A stretch of 64,000 nt of DNA from Lacticaseibacillus casei DSM 20011 = JCM 1134 = ATCC 393 (GCF_000829055.1 NZ_AP012544.1:2418001-2482000); one strand, 5' to 3'; counted from the stretch's first letter, positions 18,165 through 30,205 are shown. Numbers and translations: made by a program. Notes: a model not told the origin generated them from the sequence alone.

Positions 18165-18383
18165 CTACTTGAAACGGTAGGTGATCCGGCCTTTGGTCAA
18201 ATCGTATGGTGATAATTCAACCGTTACCTTGTCCCCTGGGAGAATTCGAATATAGTGCATCCGAATCTTACCGGAAACATGAGCGAGAATTTCCGCACCG
18301 TTTTCAAGTTTGACTTTGAACATCGCGTTGGGTAAGGTATCCGTCACGGTGCCTTGGATCTCAATTACATCGTCTTTTGCCAC
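18165..18383 (-). CDS. infA: Translation initiation factor IF-1
   Basis: 72 residues from the GTG at 18383 ([12 protein letters not shown]), with GGAGGAAACACTTC in front. It is a single OB-fold protein that binds the 30S A site during initiation. The conserved [27 protein letters not shown] and GRITYRFK are present. Upstream frame extension to 18452 lacks a start signal. Confidence 0.97.
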   Translation of the reverse strand: MAKDDVIEIQGTVTDTLPNAMFKVKLENGAEILAHVSGKIRMHYIRILPGDKVTVELSPYDLTKGRITYRFK

Positions 18384-18526
18384 GAAGTGTTTCCTCCTAA
18401 AAATTATTGGTTCTATTAACGCGCGAAAAGGGTGAGGCCGATTGGCACTCACCGCATACCGCGATATTGTACCATAATTCTTCGACTTTGAAAACAGTCA
18501 TGAGGGGCGTGCAATCGTCCAAGCAC

Positions 18527-19297
<771 letters not shown>

Positions 19298-19339
19298 TTA
19301 GCCGATTCGAAAATCGAACCGGTTAACGTACGATTTTGT

Positions 19340-20665
19340 TTACTTCTTCTGATCATCCTTAACCAAATCACCACGGATAAAGCCGACATACTCACGTTTC
19401 ATGAGCAAGCCGTCTAACTGCCGAACTAATTCAATCGCAGTCATGACAACAATCAGCAGGCTGGTACCGCCAAGTCCAATTGATTGTGGCAGACCCCAAA
19501 TGTTAGCAGCCAGTTGCGGTAGTAAGGCAACCAAACCAAGGAATAATGCCCCGACTGTTGACAAACGCATAAGCAGTCGCGAGATATAATTCTCAGTTTC
19601 CTTACCCGGCCAAACACCGGGAATGTAGCTGCCTTGTTTGGTTAGGTTTTCTGCGACCTTTTCGGGATTGACCTGAACGAACGCATAGAAGAATGTGAAC
19701 AGGATAATCAAAATCGTATAGATCGCAGTTCCGGCAGGCTTTTGCATATTGAAGATGTTGGTCATGACCTGATACCAGCCATCACTACCATGATTCTTCT
19801 GAAAAGCCATTAAAATTGTCTGCGGCGTTACAATGAAGGAACTCGCAAAAATAACCGGAATAACACCAGCAACGTTCACCTTAAGTGGCAGGTAACTATT
19901 GCTACCTGCACTGGTAACGCGGCGGGTATACTGAATTGGAATCTTGTAGTTTGCTTGTTGTACCCAAGTAACGAAAGTGATCACGATAATCACAATCACT
20001 GCCAAGGCGGCCAAGAACGCAATTCCTTTCCAGATCTCGGCGCCAGAGTATACCTGAACATTGTCCCGATATAACTCCTGAAGACCTGAAGGCAGGCGTG
20101 CAACGATCCCTGAGAAGATCAGCAGCGAAACACCATTACCAAGCCCCTTATCGGTGATTTGTTCACCCATCCAGGTCAGCAACATAGTACCGCCGGTGAG
20201 GATGATCCCGATCGTAATGTAGGTGCTAACAGACGGATTCTTGACCAAGCCCATCGAACTTAACGTTTGAAAGCCAGCTGTAATCCCAATTGCCTGAAAG
20301 AACCCAAAAATGATGGTTAGATAACGGGTGACCTGATTCAGCTTGCGCCGACCGACTTCCCCTTGCTTGCTCCACTCAACAAATTTCGGAACGATATCCA
20401 TTTGCAGCAGCTGAACCACAATTTGCGCCGTAATATACGGCGAAACCCCCATCGAAAAGATGGAGTATTGCGCAAGTCCGCCACCGCTGACGGTATCCAG
20501 CAGTGAGATCAAGCCTGTCGAGCCAATTGACTGCAGCGCCTTGGCGTTAACGCCTGGCACCGCGATCAGTGTACCTAATCGATAGACCAATAAAACCGCT
20601 AAAGTGAAGAGGATCTTGTTACGGATGTCTTTAACCTTGAGCGCGTTTTTTAGGGTCCTCAGCAT
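19340..20665 (-). CDS. secY: Preprotein translocase subunit SecY
   Basis: 441 residues with ten transmembrane segments. It forms the protein-conducting channel with SecE and SecG. The conserved N-terminus (IRNKILFTLAVLLVYRLGT), the plug region GGGLAQYSIFSMGVSPYI and the C-terminal cytoplasmic RQLDGLLMKREYVGFI are present. Its ATG shares the A of the rplO stop (TAATG), so the genes are translationally coupled. The 156-bp gap to adk holds only short hairpins. Confidence 0.97.
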   Translation of the reverse strand: MLRTLKNALKVKDIRNKILFTLAVLLVYRLGTLIAVPGVNAKALQSIGSTGLISLLDTVSGGGLAQYSIFSMGVSPYITAQIVVQLLQMDIVPKFVEWSKQGEVGRRKLNQVTRYLTIIFGFFQAIGITAGFQTLSSMGLVKNPSVSTYITIGIILTGGTMLLTWMGEQITDKGLGNGVSLLIFSGIVARLPSGLQELYRDNVQVYSGAEIWKGIAFLAALAVIVIIVITFVTWVQQANYKIPIQYTRRVTSAGSNSYLPLKVNVAGVIPVIFASSFIVTPQTILMAFQKNHGSDGWYQVMTNIFNMQKPAGTAIYTILIILFTFFYAFVQVNPEKVAENLTKQGSYIPGVWPGKETENYISRLLMRLSTVGALFLGLVALLPQLAANIWGLPQSIGLGGTSLLIVVMTAIELVRQLDGLLMKREYVGFIRGDLVKDDQKK

Positions 20666-21105
20666 TAGATCACCTCAATCGAACCGCCAGCTGCTTCAAC
20701 AGCAGCTTTTGCTGCGGTTGAAGCTTTTGCAACCTTAATGGTCAATTTTTTCTCAAGTTTGCCGTCTGCCAGCAACTTGACACCGTTCTTTTCGTTCTTA
20801 ACAATACCAGCGTCGATCAAGGCTGCTGGCGTTACTTCGGCACCATCGTCGAAACGGTTAAGATCGGAAAGGTTAACGATTGCGTATTCTTTGCGGTTAA
20901 TGTTGTTGAAACCGCGTTTAGGCATCCGCCGGAACAATGGCATCTGGCCACCTTCGAAGCCAAGACGCGTCTTGCCGCCCTGACGTGCCAATTGACCCTT
21001 TGTCCCTTTACCGGCTGTCTTACCTTGACCGCTAGAAGTACCGCGGCCCAGACGTTTGCGGGCATGACGGGAGCCGACGCTCGGCTTTAATTCGTGCAAT
21101 TGCAT
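20665..21105 (-). CDS. rplO: 50S ribosomal protein L15
   Basis: 146 residues from the ATG at 21105 ([13 protein letters not shown]); GGAGGTG lies 11 bases upstream and overlaps the alternative GTG at 21117. The glycine-rich N-terminal extension that threads into 23S rRNA ([20 protein letters not shown]) is conserved. Overlaps secY by one base. Confidence 0.96.
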   Translation of the reverse strand: MQLHELKPSVGSRHARKRLGRGTSSGQGKTAGKGTKGQLARQGGKTRLGFEGGQMPLFRRMPKRGFNNINRKEYAIVNLSDLNRFDDGAEVTPAALIDAGIVKNEKNGVKLLADGKLEKKLTIKVAKASTAAKAAVEAAGGSIEVI

Positions 21106-21137
21106 ACTCTTGGGCACCTCCTTGTCGAAATAATGTA

Positions 21138-21323
21138 TTAATCCTTGATTTCTTCAACAGAAACCAAGTGTGAAATTTGGAAAATCGCACCGCGAGTGGC
21201 TGCGTTGTCTGGCTTAATCACCGAGCTATTTACCCGGTTTAAACCTAATTCCTTCACAATCTTACGTTGCTTAGGAAGACGGTGGGCAGCACTACGGGTC
21301 AAAGTAATCTTCAATTGAGCCAT
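21138..21323 (-). CDS. rpmD: 50S ribosomal protein L30
   Basis: 61 residues, the normal length. [19 protein letters not shown] and [10 protein letters not shown] match L30, a small peripheral large-subunit protein. Located between rpsE and rplO as usual, with AGGAGG upstream. Confidence 0.96.
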   Translation of the reverse strand: MAQLKITLTRSAAHRLPKQRKIVKELGLNRVNSSVIKPDNAATRGAIFQISHLVSVEEIKD

Positions 21324-21334
21324 GTGTTTACCTC

Positions 21335-21838
21335 CTAGTCTTCAAGCGATGACGCAGAAACGCCGCGCAATTCAGCAACTTGTTCCCGAGTCCGCAATTG
21401 TGAAAGGCCGTCCATTGTTGCGCGAATCATGTTGATTGGCGTGTTCCGGCCGAGGGACTTACTGGTGATATCGGCAATGCCGGCAAGTTCCATGACGGAA
21501 CGGATAACGCCACCAGCAGCAACCCCGGAACCTTCTTCAGCAGGCTTCAACAGCACTTCACCAGCGCCGAAGTGACCAATAACTTCGTGAGGAATGGTGG
21601 TTCCCACGATCGGCACTTCGATGAGGCTCTTCTTGGCTGCGTCAACAGCTTTACGGATTGCTTCAGGTACTTCTTGGGCTTTACCGGTTGCAAAGCCGAC
21701 GTGACCGTTCTTGTCGCCGACAATTGCAATTGCAGCAAAACGCAGGCGCCGACCACCTTTAACAACCTTTGTAACACGGTTGATGGCAACGACCTGGTCT
21801 TCTAAGTCCAATTGGTTTGGATCGATAAATGATGCCAT
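21335..21838 (-). CDS. rpsE: 30S ribosomal protein S5
   Basis: 167 residues from the ATG at 21838 ([14 protein letters not shown]), with GGAGG upstream; the frame extends further but would overlap rplR. S5 acts in decoding fidelity and mRNA helicase activity. The conserved [20 protein letters not shown] and [17 protein letters not shown] are intact. Confidence 0.97.
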   Translation of the reverse strand: MASFIDPNQLDLEDQVVAINRVTKVVKGGRRLRFAAIAIVGDKNGHVGFATGKAQEVPEAIRKAVDAAKKSLIEVPIVGTTIPHEVIGHFGAGEVLLKPAEEGSGVAAGGVIRSVMELAGIADITSKSLGRNTPINMIRATMDGLSQLRTREQVAELRGVSASSLED

Positions 21839-21860
21839 GTGTTGGTTATCCTCCTTTTTA

Positions 21861-22220
21861 CTAGAATTCGAGGCCATTTTCACGTGCTGCTTCAGCTAAC
21901 GCAGCAACGCGACCATGGTACAGATAACCACCACGGTCAAAGACCACAACTTTATGACCATCAGCAACAGCGCGCTTGGCAATCAATGCGCCAACCTGTG
22001 CAGCAGCGTCGGTCTTGTTTTCAGGATCTTTAATGTCCTTATCAAGAGTGGAGGCACTTGCTAGCGTCACACCCGCTACGTCATCAATTAATTGCGCGTA
22101 GATGTTTTTATTGGAACGGAAAACGTTCAAGCGTGGGCGCTCGCTCGTACCAGAAATCTTGCCTCGTACGCGGGCGTGACGCCGTTGCCGAGTCTTGTTC
22201 TTATCTGGCTTTGAAATCAC
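21861..22220 (-). CDS. rplR: 50S ribosomal protein L18
   Basis: 119 residues from the GTG at 22220 (AGAGGTG 6 bases upstream); an earlier GTG at 22229 overlaps that site. It binds 5S rRNA with L5. The conserved [20 protein letters not shown] and [20 protein letters not shown] are present. Confidence 0.96.
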   Translation of the reverse strand: MISKPDKNKTRQRRHARVRGKISGTSERPRLNVFRSNKNIYAQLIDDVAGVTLASASTLDKDIKDPENKTDAAAQVGALIAKRAVADGHKVVVFDRGGYLYHGRVAALAEAARENGLEF

Positions 22221-22257
22221 AATGTTCACCTCTTGTTAAATTTGTTGAAGGTTACGA

Positions 22258-22788
22258 CTACTTACCAGTCTTACCTTCCTTACGACGGACATGTTCGTCA
22301 ACGTAACGAATCCCTTTACCCTTATAAGGTTCAGGTGCACGGACGGAACGAACAACGGCTGCGAATTGGCCAACAACCTGTTTTGAGATCCCACTGATGA
22401 TGATCTGGGTGGTGCTTGGAACTTCAACAGTAATCCCTTTTGGTGCGGTCATTTCAACTGGGTGTGAGTAACCGACGTTCAAAACAAGCTTCTCGCCTTG
22501 CTTTTGGGCACGATAACCAACACCGACCAGTTTCATTTCCTTCTTGTAGCCTTCGGTAACACCGACGACCATATTGTTTAAGTTGGCACGCATGGTACCG
22601 TGGATAGCCTTATACGAATCATCAGGACGGGTGAAACTGATTTCGTCGCCTTCTTGATGCATTTCGATTTCCGGGACAAAATGACGCGTCAATTCGCCTT
22701 TAGGACCCTTAACCGTGATGTTGTCGCCATCTTTGGTGACAGTGACACCGGCTGGGACTTTAATGACTTTATAACCAATACGACTCAC
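22258..22788 (-). CDS. rplF: 50S ribosomal protein L6
   Basis: 176 residues with the duplicated L6 fold. [16 protein letters not shown] and the C-terminal [13 protein letters not shown] are conserved. It binds near the sarcin-ricin loop where elongation factors dock. Between rpsH and rplR, with GGAGG upstream. Confidence 0.97.
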   Translation of the reverse strand: MSRIGYKVIKVPAGVTVTKDGDNITVKGPKGELTRHFVPEIEMHQEGDEISFTRPDDSYKAIHGTMRANLNNMVVGVTEGYKKEMKLVGVGYRAQKQGEKLVLNVGYSHPVEMTAPKGITVEVPSTTQIIISGISKQVVGQFAAVVRSVRAPEPYKGKGIRYVDEHVRRKEGKTGK

Positions 22789-22818
22789 TTATCGGCACCT
22801 CCTTTTTGATGTAATGAA

Positions 22819-23217
22819 TTACCAAACGTAAGCGAGTACTTCGCCGCCGACGTTCTTGGCGCGAGCTTCCTTATCGGTGATAACACCTTCGGAAGTTGAG
22901 ATAATTGCAATCCCTAAGCCATTCAAAACCTTAGGAACCGCATCGCTCTTAACGTATGAGCGCAGACCCGGTTTGGAAATCCGCTTCAAGCCAGAGATAA
23001 CCCGTTCATTGTTCTTACCATACTTCAAGAAAATGCGGATCATGCCTTGCTTGTCATCATCGATAACTTCGTAGTCACGGATGAACCCTTCACGTTTAAG
23101 AATCTCAGAAATGTCTTTCTTCATCTTTGATGCAGGTACGACCAAGGACTCGTGACGCACCATATTAGCGTTACGGATCCGGGTTAAGTAATCTGCGATT
23201 GGATCGGTCAAGACCAT
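22819..23217 (-). CDS. rpsH: 30S ribosomal protein S8
   Basis: 132 residues. [19 protein letters not shown] and the C-terminal GGEVLAYVW are classic S8. It binds helix 21 of 16S rRNA and in many bacteria represses the spc operon; a regulatory site is not evident here. AGGAGG upstream. Confidence 0.97.
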   Translation of the reverse strand: MVLTDPIADYLTRIRNANMVRHESLVVPASKMKKDISEILKREGFIRDYEVIDDDKQGMIRIFLKYGKNNERVISGLKRISKPGLRSYVKSDAVPKVLNGLGIAIISTSEGVITDKEARAKNVGGEVLAYVW

Positions 23218-23242
23218 TGATTTAACCTCCTTTGTCTAGTGA

Positions 23243-23428
23243 TTACCAGCTAGCTTTGCGCATGCCTGGAATTTGGCCGGCATGTGCTAACTCACGAAGG
23301 CAAATCCGGCAGAGTTTGAATTTACGATATACGGAATGCGGACGGCCACACCGTTGGCACCGCGTATATTCTTGGACTGCAAATTTTGCAGGCCGATTGT
23401 TTTTAGCGATCATTGACTTCTTAGCCAA
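23243..23428 (-). CDS. rpsN: 30S ribosomal protein S14, type Z
   Basis: 61 residues, the short zinc-binding form. Two CxxC pairs (CQRCGRPH and CRICLREL) make the zinc ribbon. Located between rplE and rpsH as usual in Firmicutes. The zinc-free long paralogue is not in this window. Confidence 0.97.
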   Translation of the reverse strand: MAKKSMIAKNNRPAKFAVQEYTRCQRCGRPHSVYRKFKLCRICLRELAHAGQIPGMRKASW

Positions 23429-23442
23429 GTAGCGGACCTCCC

Positions 23443-23985
23443 TTATTTGGCGAATGGCATCCCGACTTGCGTAAGCAATTCGAGTGCTTCTTCATCAGTA
23501 TTTGCCGTTGTGACAATAACAACATCCAATCCACGAACCCGATTAACCTTATCGTAATCGATTTCTGGGAAAATCAGTTGTTCCTTAACACCCAACGTAT
23601 AATTCCCGCGGCCGTCGAAGGACTTAGGGGAAATACCATGGAAGTCACGCACACGCGGCAGGGAGACATTGATCAGCTTATCTAAGAAATCATACATGCG
23701 TTCGCCGCGCAGGGTCACCTTTGCGCCGATTGGCATGCCTTCACGCAGACGGAAGCCCGCGATACTCTTCTTGGCCTTGGTGATCAGCGGATGCTGGCCA
23801 GAGATCAGTGTCAATTCATCAACAGCTTCATTCAGCAACTTAGCATTCTGGGTTGCATCACCAACACCCATGTTCAACACGATCTTTTCGATCTTAGGTG
23901 CCTGCATGGTGCTCTTATAGTTGAACTTGCTTACCAATGCAGGGGCGATTTCTTTGCTATAACGTTCTTCAAGACGATTCTCCAT
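23443..23985 (-). CDS. rplE: 50S ribosomal protein L5
   Basis: 180 residues. [28 protein letters not shown] and the C-terminal [13 protein letters not shown] are conserved. It binds 5S rRNA and contacts P-site tRNA and S13. Follows rplX. Intact. Confidence 0.97.
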   Translation of the reverse strand: MENRLEERYSKEIAPALVSKFNYKSTMQAPKIEKIVLNMGVGDATQNAKLLNEAVDELTLISGQHPLITKAKKSIAGFRLREGMPIGAKVTLRGERMYDFLDKLINVSLPRVRDFHGISPKSFDGRGNYTLGVKEQLIFPEIDYDKVNRVRGLDVVIVTTANTDEEALELLTQVGMPFAK

Positions 23986-24009
23986 GAAAAAGTTTGTCCT
24001 CCTTCCCTA

Positions 24010-24321
24010 TTATTTATCGATTGCGGTGCCAGACTTCTTAGCAATCCGCACTTTGTTGCCATCTTTAACTTCAGAACCGACCCGGGTCGGCTTGTTGGTT
24101 TCAGGATCCAGAAGCATCACGTTGGAAACGTGAATAGGTGCTTCTTTATCGATGATACCGCCTTGCGGATTGGCGTTGTTCGGCTTTTGGTGCTTTTTGA
24201 TCATGTTGATGCCTTCAACGACAACTTTATCAGCGTCTTTCAGGACCTTTGTGATCTGGCCTTCTTTGCCGGCATCTTTGCCGCGCATAACCCGCACTTT
24301 GTCACCAGTTTTGAACTTCAT
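24010..24321 (-). CDS. rplX: 50S ribosomal protein L24
   Basis: 103 residues from the ATG at 24321 ([18 protein letters not shown]), with GGAGGTG upstream. It has the KOW motif near the N-terminus and is an assembly initiator that binds the 5' part of 23S rRNA. The extra MRY of a longer frame lacks a site. Confidence 0.96.
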   Translation of the reverse strand: MKFKTGDKVRVMRGKDAGKEGQITKVLKDADKVVVEGINMIKKHQKPNNANPQGGIIDKEAPIHVSNVMLLDPETNKPTRVGSEVKDGNKVRIAKKSGTAIDK

Positions 24322-24350
24322 GTATCGCACCTCCTATTTGGTCAGAATGA

Positions 24351-24719
24351 TTAAAGCACTTCGGGCGCTAAGGAGACGATCTTCATGAAATCGCCGTCAC
24401 GCAATTCACGTGCCACAGGTCCAAAGATACGAGTCCCACGTGGGCTCTTGTCAGCGTTGATGATGACAGCTGCGTTCTCATCGAACTTGATGTAGGAACC
24501 GTCGGCACGGTGAGCACCGGACTTGGTACGAACAATGACAGCCTTAACAACATCAGCCTTCTTGACAACGCCACCTGGTGTTGCTTGTTTTACAGTTGCG
24601 ACAACGATATCACCGATGTTACCGGTCTTGCGGTATGAGCCGCCAAGTACCTTGATAACAAGGATTTCGCGCGCGCCTGAGTTATCTGCTACTTTAAGAC
24701 GACTTTCTTGCTGAATCAC
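24351..24719 (-). CDS. rplN: 50S ribosomal protein L14
   Basis: 122 residues, the universal length. [19 protein letters not shown] and [18 protein letters not shown] are conserved. It forms bridge B8 with 16S rRNA. Between rpsQ and rplX; the AGGAGG site lies in the 31-bp gap. Confidence 0.97.
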   Translation of the reverse strand: MIQQESRLKVADNSGAREILVIKVLGGSYRKTGNIGDIVVATVKQATPGGVVKKADVVKAVIVRTKSGAHRADGSYIKFDENAAVIINADKSPRGTRIFGPVARELRDGDFMKIVSLAPEVL

Positions 24720-24750
24720 GGATTTGGTCCTCCTTTCATTCTAAAAATGA

Positions 24751-25014
24751 TTAGATGATAACTGCCTTTTCGACAATGTTCAATAAACGGAAACGCTTAT
24801 TGCGTGATAAAGGACGAGTCTCCGCGATTTGCACAATATCGCCAACTTTAGCGCTATTGTCTTCGTCATGCGCATAAAACTTCTTGGAATACTTAACACG
24901 CTTGCCATAAACAGGGTGTGTTTTGTATGTGCTGACTTCCACGGTGATGGTCTTGTCCATTTTATCCGAGACCACGCGGCCTTGATAAACTTTACGAGAA
25001 TTACGTTCTGCCAA
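24751..25014 (-). CDS. rpsQ: 30S ribosomal protein S17
   Basis: 87 residues. [19 protein letters not shown] and [14 protein letters not shown] match S17, a primary 16S-binding OB-fold protein. 20 bp after rpmC in the S10 operon. Confidence 0.97.
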   Translation of the reverse strand: MAERNSRKVYQGRVVSDKMDKTITVEVSTYKTHPVYGKRVKYSKKFYAHDEDNSAKVGDIVQIAETRPLSRNKRFRLLNIVEKAVII

Positions 25015-25034
25015 GGTAAATGTCTCCTTTCCGA

Positions 25035-25229
25035 TTATTTATTGAGTTCCTGTTGTCGAAGGACCGTTTTGATCCGTGCAATGTTTTTGCGAACCTGCTT
25101 CAAGCGAGCGGTGTTTTCCAATTGGCCAGTCGCCTGTTGGAAGCGCAAGTTGAACAGCTCTTCTTTATATTGCTTCTCTTTGTCGAGCATCTCAGCAGTG
25201 GTTAATGCAGTAATTTCTTTAGCCTTCAT
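25035..25229 (-). CDS. rpmC: 50S ribosomal protein L29
   Basis: 64 residues from the ATG at 25229 ([14 protein letters not shown]). Its start overlaps the end of rplP by 11 bp, as in many Firmicutes, which suggests coupling. It sits at the exit-tunnel rim, where it helps dock trigger factor and SRP. Confidence 0.95.
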   Translation of the reverse strand: MKAKEITALTTAEMLDKEKQYKEELFNLRFQQATGQLENTARLKQVRKNIARIKTVLRQQELNK

Positions 25230-25653
25230 TTGATTGCCCACCTACTTCCTCGCGTGAAACGATCTTGGTGCGGATTGGGAGTTTGTTGGATGCTAAGCGC
25301 AAAGCTTCCTTTGCGACTGCTTCGGATACGCCGCCGACTTCAAACATGATCTTCTCACGTTTAACGACTGCAACCCATCCGGTAGGTGCACCTTTACCAT
25401 TACCCATCCGGACGCCGACACCTTTACTGGTGTAGGACTTGTGAGGGAAAATGCGGATCCATACTTTCCCACCACGCTTCATATAACGGGTCATCGCAAC
25501 ACGCGCTGCTTCGATCTGGCGGTTGGTGATCCAATGGGATTCCAATGCTTCCAAACCATATTCGCCGAAGTCAACGTTCTTGCCGCCCTTGGCTGCACCG
25601 CGCATCTTCCCACGGAATTCACGACGATGCTTGACACGCTTAGGTACTAACAT
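25219..25653 (-). CDS. rplP: 50S ribosomal protein L16
   Basis: 144 residues. [19 protein letters not shown] and the arginine-containing [18 protein letters not shown] loop (here [17 protein letters not shown]) are conserved. It organises the A-site tRNA region. Overlaps rpmC. Confidence 0.97.
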   Translation of the reverse strand: MLVPKRVKHRREFRGKMRGAAKGGKNVDFGEYGLEALESHWITNRQIEAARVAMTRYMKRGGKVWIRIFPHKSYTSKGVGVRMGNGKGAPTGWVAVVKREKIMFEVGGVSEAVAKEALRLASNKLPIRTKIVSREEVGGQSNEG

Positions 25654-25656
25654 TGA

Positions 25657-26319
25657 TTATTTCCCTCCTTTCGCACTATTTTGCTGTGGCTTTTCAGGTA
25701 AAATTTCACCACGATTGATCCAGGTTTTGATCCCGATCCGGCCATAAGTGGTAGCTGCTTCTTCCCATGCATAGTCGATATCGGCACGCAAGGTGTGCAG
25801 CGGTACTAAGCCTTCGTTGTAATGTTCGCGACGAGCAATATCGGCACCATTCAAACGACCGGAAGCCTGGGTTTTGATCCCCTTGGCGCCTGCCCGCATG
25901 GTCCGTTGCATTGCTTGACGCATTGCACGACGGAATGCAATCCGCTGTTCAAGCTGACGAGCGATGTTCTCGCCGACAAGCTTGGCATCCAGATCAGGTT
26001 TCTTGATTTCAATAATATTGATGTGAACTTGACGACCGGTCAGCTTGTTAAGCTGCTTGCGCAAGTTTTCAACTTCAGAACCGCCTTTACCGATAACCAT
26101 ACCCGGCTTAGCAGTATGAATGGAAATGTTGACGCGCTTTGCGGCACGTTCGATTTCGATACGTGATACGGAAGCTTCTGACAGCTTCTTATTGATGAAG
26201 TTTCGGATTTCAATGTCTTCATGCAAGTAGTCAGCAAAGTCTTTGTCTGCATACCACTTGGCATCCCAGTCACGGATGACACCGACACGGAAACCGGTTG
26301 GATTAATCTTTTGACCCAC
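25657..26319 (-). CDS. rpsC: 30S ribosomal protein S3
   Basis: 220 residues. KH domain [18 protein letters not shown] and the C-terminal [14 protein letters not shown] are conserved. It forms part of the mRNA entry channel. Only 3 bp separates its stop from the rplP start. Confidence 0.97.
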   Translation of the reverse strand: MGQKINPTGFRVGVIRDWDAKWYADKDFADYLHEDIEIRNFINKKLSEASVSRIEIERAAKRVNISIHTAKPGMVIGKGGSEVENLRKQLNKLTGRQVHINIIEIKKPDLDAKLVGENIARQLEQRIAFRRAMRQAMQRTMRAGAKGIKTQASGRLNGADIARREHYNEGLVPLHTLRADIDYAWEEAATTYGRIGIKTWINRGEILPEKPQQNSAKGGK

Positions 26320-26332
26320 GCGTTATCCCTCC

Positions 26333-26686
26333 TTATGCTTCTTTTTCGGATACGACCACGGTGACGTGGCTTGTCCGTTTATTGATCGGTGATGCGCTCC
26401 CCTTGGCACGAGGACGGAACCGCTTGAGGGTCGGGCCTTCGTTGACATAAGCTTTGCTTACATAAAGGTTTTGTGCATCTAAGTCATAGTTATGTTCTGC
26501 ATTTGCAATAGCAGATTTGAGCACTTTCTCGATGATCGGTGAACCAGATCGAGGGGTAAACTCAAGAATTGCCAGAGCTTCAGCAACATCGCGACCACGA
26601 ATCAAGTCGATTACCAAGCGCGCTTTGCGAGCAGCAATCCGAACTGTCTTGGCCGTTGCCGTTGCAGACGTAATTTGATCAGCCAT
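26333..26686 (-). CDS. rplV: 50S ribosomal protein L22
   Basis: 117 residues. [16 protein letters not shown] and the tunnel hairpin ([20 protein letters not shown]) are conserved with no deletions of the kind that give macrolide resistance. Follows rpsS. Intact. Confidence 0.97.
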   Translation of the reverse strand: MADQITSATATAKTVRIAARKARLVIDLIRGRDVAEALAILEFTPRSGSPIIEKVLKSAIANAEHNYDLDAQNLYVSKAYVNEGPTLKRFRPRAKGSASPINKRTSHVTVVVSEKEA

Positions 26687-26703
26687 GAATGTTGTGCTCC
26701 TTT

Positions 26704-26985
26704 CTAGCGTGCTGTTGTCTTCTTGTCATCGGTGTTGTGACCGCGGAAGGTACGCGTAGGAACAAACTCGCCCAACTTGTGACCAACCATGTCTTCACTC
26801 ACGAAAACCGGGACATGTTTGCGACCATCGTAAACTGCGATGGTGTAACCAATGAAACTTGGAAAAATTGTGGAACGACGGGACCATGTACGAATAACGG
26901 TCTTCTTGTCGTTATCTGCCTGCGCTTCAATCTTCTTCAGGAGATGAGCGTCGGCAAAAGGTCCTTTTTTAAGACTGCGACCCAT
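26704..26985 (-). CDS. rpsS: 30S ribosomal protein S19
   Basis: 93 residues. [19 protein letters not shown] and [15 protein letters not shown] are conserved. It forms a complex with S13 in the head. AGGAGG upstream; between rplB and rplV. Confidence 0.97.
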
Positions 26986-27024
26986 TGTGTGACCTCCTTT
27001 AATCGATGTAACACATTAATGTGT

Positions 27025-27861
27025 TTACTTCGTCTTGCGGTGACGAACGATGAACTTCTCGGACTTAGCCTTGTGATCCCGGGTCTTCTTACCCAAGGTC
27101 TTCTTGCCCCATGGTGATAATGGTGACGGACGGCCGATTGGCGCTTTACCTTCACCACCACCATGCGGGTGATCGTTAGGGTTCATAACAGAACCACGAA
27201 CCGTCGGACGGAAGCCTAACCAGCGCTTACGGCCAGCTTTACCAATGCTGATCAATTCGTGTTGTTCATTACCGACAGCACCGATTGTGGCACGGTTTTC
27301 ACCCAGAACCAAGCGAACTTCGCCGGAAGCCAGCTTGATGGTGACGTACTTGTCGTTGTCTTTACCCAGTAACTGAGCTGAAACACCGGCTGAACGTGCT
27401 AACTGAGCACCCTTACCTGGCTTTAATTCGATGTTATGAATCGTGGTACCTGCTGGGATATTCTTCAACTGCAGCGTATTGCCGACTTTGATATCAACAT
27501 TTTCGCCAGAGTAAACTTTATCGCCAACCTTGAGACCTTTTGGTGCCAAGATGTAAGACTTAACCCCGTCTTCATAATGCAGTAAAGCGATGTTTGCGGT
27601 CCGGTTTGGATCGTATTCAATGGCTTTAACCGTTGCGGCCATGCCATCTTTATTCCGCTTGAAGTCAATCACACGGTAGAATTGCTTGTGGCCGCCGCCA
27701 CGATGACGAACCGTGATATGGCCGTGGGCATTGCGTCCTGCCGTATGGCTTTGGCTGACCAGCAAAGTCTTTTCAGGCTTCGTCTTGGTGATTTCAGCAA
27801 AGTCGGAACCGGACATGTTACGCCGACCGTTGCTTGTTGGTTTGTATTTTCTAATCGCCAC
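27025..27861 (-). CDS. rplB: 50S ribosomal protein L2
   Basis: 278 residues. [18 protein letters not shown] and the C-terminal [19 protein letters not shown] with the conserved His near the peptidyl transferase centre are present. Follows rplW. Intact. Confidence 0.98.
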   Translation of the reverse strand: MAIRKYKPTSNGRRNMSGSDFAEITKTKPEKTLLVSQSHTAGRNAHGHITVRHRGGGHKQFYRVIDFKRNKDGMAATVKAIEYDPNRTANIALLHYEDGVKSYILAPKGLKVGDKVYSGENVDIKVGNTLQLKNIPAGTTIHNIELKPGKGAQLARSAGVSAQLLGKDNDKYVTIKLASGEVRLVLGENRATIGAVGNEQHELISIGKAGRKRWLGFRPTVRGSVMNPNDHPHGGGEGKAPIGRPSPLSPWGKKTLGKKTRDHKAKSEKFIVRHRKTK

Positions 27862-27889
27862 GTGTTTTACCTCCTATAACGAATTTTTA

Positions 27890-28192
27890 TTACTTGTTAT
27901 CGTTATCTTCATCAGCGAAGATCTTGATTTCTTTGGAATCGGCGCTCAAGGCAACTAAGGCCTTGCGACGACGACGCGTCATGCCTTCGTAACGGCCCTG
28001 ACGCTTCTTCTTACCGCGAACATTGGCAATGTTGACATTAACCACTTTCACGCCGAAGATTTCTTCAACAGCCTTGCGAACCTGCTGTTTCGTTGCATGC
28101 AGTGCAACTTCGAATGTGTATTTACGGTTATCCATTTCAGCCATCGATTGCTCGGTGACGATCGGGCGTAAAATGATATCGCGTGCTTCCAT
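27890..28192 (-). CDS. rplW: 50S ribosomal protein L23
   Basis: 100 residues. [16 protein letters not shown] and [20 protein letters not shown] are conserved. It sits at the tunnel exit and is the trigger-factor and SRP docking site. Its ATG shares one base with the rplD stop (TAATG). Confidence 0.97.
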   Translation of the reverse strand: MEARDIILRPIVTEQSMAEMDNRKYTFEVALHATKQQVRKAVEEIFGVKVVNVNIANVRGKKKRQGRYEGMTRRRRKALVALSADSKEIKIFADEDNDNK

Positions 28193-28815
28193 TATGCAAG
28201 CACCTCCTCAATCTTTTGGAGCGCAGATTGGGTTAAGATCAATTTCTTGTAATCAACAGCGTCCAAGACGTTGATACCCTCTGCAGGAACAACTTTCACA
28301 TTCGGCAGGTTGCGTGCGGCTTTGGCAGCAACTTCATTGCCGTCTTCCAGCACAACCAATGCCTTTTCATTAACCTTGAGGCCATCTAAAACATTTTGGA
28401 ATGCCTTAGTCTTCGGTGCGTCAAAGTTCAAGCCATCAACAACGACAAGGTCGCTATCAAGAAGCTTTTGTGAAAGTACGGATTTGATCGCCAAACGACG
28501 AACCTTCTTAGGCAGCTTGTAAGCATAGCTGCGTGGGGTCGGTCCGAAGACGATCCCACCGCCACGCCATTGCGGGCTGCGGATTGAACCTTGGCGGGCA
28601 CGACCGGTACCCTTTTGGCGCCAAGGCTTGCGACCGCCACCGGAAACAGCGGAACGGTTCTTAACGGCGTGAGTACCTTGACGAAGGGAAGCTCGTTGCA
28701 TCACGACTGCGTCAAACACGACGTTTTCATTTGGTTCGACTGCCCAGATGGCATCGTTGAGTTCAACCGTGCCGTTTTCTGAGCCATCTTGCTTATATAA
28801 AGTAACGTTAGCCAT
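28192..28815 (-). CDS. rplD: 50S ribosomal protein L4
   Basis: 207 residues. The long tunnel loop ([19 protein letters not shown]) is intact. L4 can act as autogenous repressor of the S10 operon in some bacteria; a long leader is present upstream of rpsJ here. Between rplC and rplW. Confidence 0.97.
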   Translation of the reverse strand: MANVTLYKQDGSENGTVELNDAIWAVEPNENVVFDAVVMQRASLRQGTHAVKNRSAVSGGGRKPWRQKGTGRARQGSIRSPQWRGGGIVFGPTPRSYAYKLPKKVRRLAIKSVLSQKLLDSDLVVVDGLNFDAPKTKAFQNVLDGLKVNEKALVVLEDGNEVAAKAARNLPNVKVVPAEGINVLDAVDYKKLILTQSALQKIEEVLA

Positions 28816-28837
28816 TAGTTATTGTCCTCCCTTCGTA

Positions 28838-29470
28838 TTATTTAGCTGCTTTAACAGCAGAACGGATTGTAACAAAGGACTTATTTGCCCCTGGAACGTT
28901 GCCCTTGATCAACAGAACATTGTGATCTGTGTCAGCAGCAACGACTTGCAGGTTTTGCATGGTGCGGGTACGGTTACCCATCCGGCCAGGCAATTTCTTA
29001 CCCTTGAAGACCTTGTTGATGATGGCTCCAAGAGAACCTGGACGACGATGGTAACGAGAACCGTGAGCCATAGGACCGCGGGACTGACCATCTTTCTTGA
29101 TGTTACCTTGATAACCGTGACCTTTGGAAGTACCGGTGACGTCCACAATGTCGCCTGCTGCGAATTCGTCAGCTTTAACTTCGCTGCCGACTTCATAATC
29201 ACTAAGCGCTACATCGCGGATTTCGCGAACGAAGCGCTTAGGGGTCGTGTCAGCCTTTTTGGCGTGACCGACGCTTGGCTTATTCGTCAAGACTTCACGC
29301 ATATCGCCGTAGCCCAGTTGAACTGCTTCATAACCGTCAGATTCAACGGTCTTGACTTGCATTACAACGTTGGGCGTTACGTCGATGACGGTAACGGGAA
29401 CAAGTTCGCCGTTTTCGGTGAAGACCTGCGTCATGCCAACTTTTTTGCCTAAGATTCCTTTACGTGCCAT
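28838..29470 (-). CDS. rplC: 50S ribosomal protein L3
   Basis: 210 residues. [13 protein letters not shown] and [20 protein letters not shown], the extension that reaches the peptidyl transferase centre, are conserved. It initiates 50S assembly with L24. GGAGGTG upstream. Confidence 0.97.
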   Translation of the reverse strand: MARKGILGKKVGMTQVFTENGELVPVTVIDVTPNVVMQVKTVESDGYEAVQLGYGDMREVLTNKPSVGHAKKADTTPKRFVREIRDVALSDYEVGSEVKADEFAAGDIVDVTGTSKGHGYQGNIKKDGQSRGPMAHGSRYHRRPGSLGAIINKVFKGKKLPGRMGNRTRTMQNLQVVAADTDHNVLLIKGNVPGANKSFVTIRSAVKAAK

Positions 29471-29495
29471 GGGTACACCTCCTATTTTCTATAGA

Positions 29496-29804
29496 TTATA
29501 ATTTGATTTCGATATCGACGCCGCTTGGCAAGTCGAGCTTCATCAAAGCATCAACTGTCTTCGGTGTTGGGTTCACAATATCGATCAGACGTTTATGTGT
29601 CCGCATTTCGAATTGTTCACGTGAATCCTTGTACTTATGCGGGGAACGCAGCACCGTATAGATTGTGCGTTCCGTTGGCAGTGGGATCGGACCTGAAATT
29701 GTTGCGCCAGTGCGCTTTGCAGTGTCCACGATCTTGTCTGCGGATTGATCGAGAATCCGGTGTTCGTAAGCCTTGAGCCGGATCCGAATCTTTTGTTTTG
29801 CCAT
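29496..29804 (-). CDS. rpsJ: 30S ribosomal protein S10
   Basis: 102 residues. [19 protein letters not shown] and GPIPLPTE are conserved. It also serves as NusE in antitermination. First gene of the S10-spc-alpha operon, with GGAGG 9 bases before the ATG and a leader of about 165 nt. Confidence 0.98.
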   Translation of the reverse strand: MAKQKIRIRLKAYEHRILDQSADKIVDTAKRTGATISGPIPLPTERTIYTVLRSPHKYKDSREQFEMRTHKRLIDIVNPTPKTVDALMKLDLPSGVDIEIKL

Positions 29805-29970
29805 TGTGTGACCTCCTTCGTCTATTATCAGTTAGTAGACTAGCTCCGTGAAAATTACCAACTCGCCACCGTGGCAAAGCGGCCGGGCGTGTCGCAACCT
29901 CTCACATCCACGCTACTCTGGTTCACCTTTGGAACCAAGTGCACAGTTATCCCCTTCGAGAAACAGCACT
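29805..29970 (-). promoter_or_regulatory. S10 operon leader RNA
   Basis: A leader of about 165 nt lies between the promoter and rpsJ. It contains a GC-rich block (minus sense GGCCGCTTTGCCACGGTGGC near 29868-29887) able to form a hairpin. Position fits an autogenous ribosomal-protein leader; no specific family was confirmed. Confidence 0.45.
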
Positions 29971-29976
29971 CTTGAT

Positions 29977-30005
29977 AGTATACAAAAACATTCATGCCAT
30001 TACAA
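29977..30005 (-). promoter_or_regulatory. S10 operon promoter
   Basis: -35 TTGTAA (30000-30005) and -10 TATACT (29977-29982) on the minus strand with a 17-bp spacer. This should drive the long ribosomal transcript. Confidence 0.8.
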
Positions 30006-30205
30006 GCATTTCTTGAGGTTTGCAGAAAAAAATGCGCGCTGCGATCTGTTTCTACCATAATATACGTCAATCATTTCATCGGTAAGTTTTTTGGGCTCCG
30101 CCAGCGCGTAACGCACTGATCTAAGCAAACTTGTTTTCTCAAGAAGCGGTCTGTGCTACATTCAATTCAAGTAAGTTCATTTTCGCAACGGATTGGAGAC
30201 CACTC

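Noticed and set aside
28748..29452. 234-codon plus-strand frame antisense to rplC
   Set aside because: A shadow of rplC with no ribosome binding site or recognisable domain.
30082..30112. Further copy of the palindromic element (CCGCCAGCGCGTAACGC after TTTTTT)
   Set aside because: Only about 17 bases resemble one element end, with no arms or loop; it may be chance.
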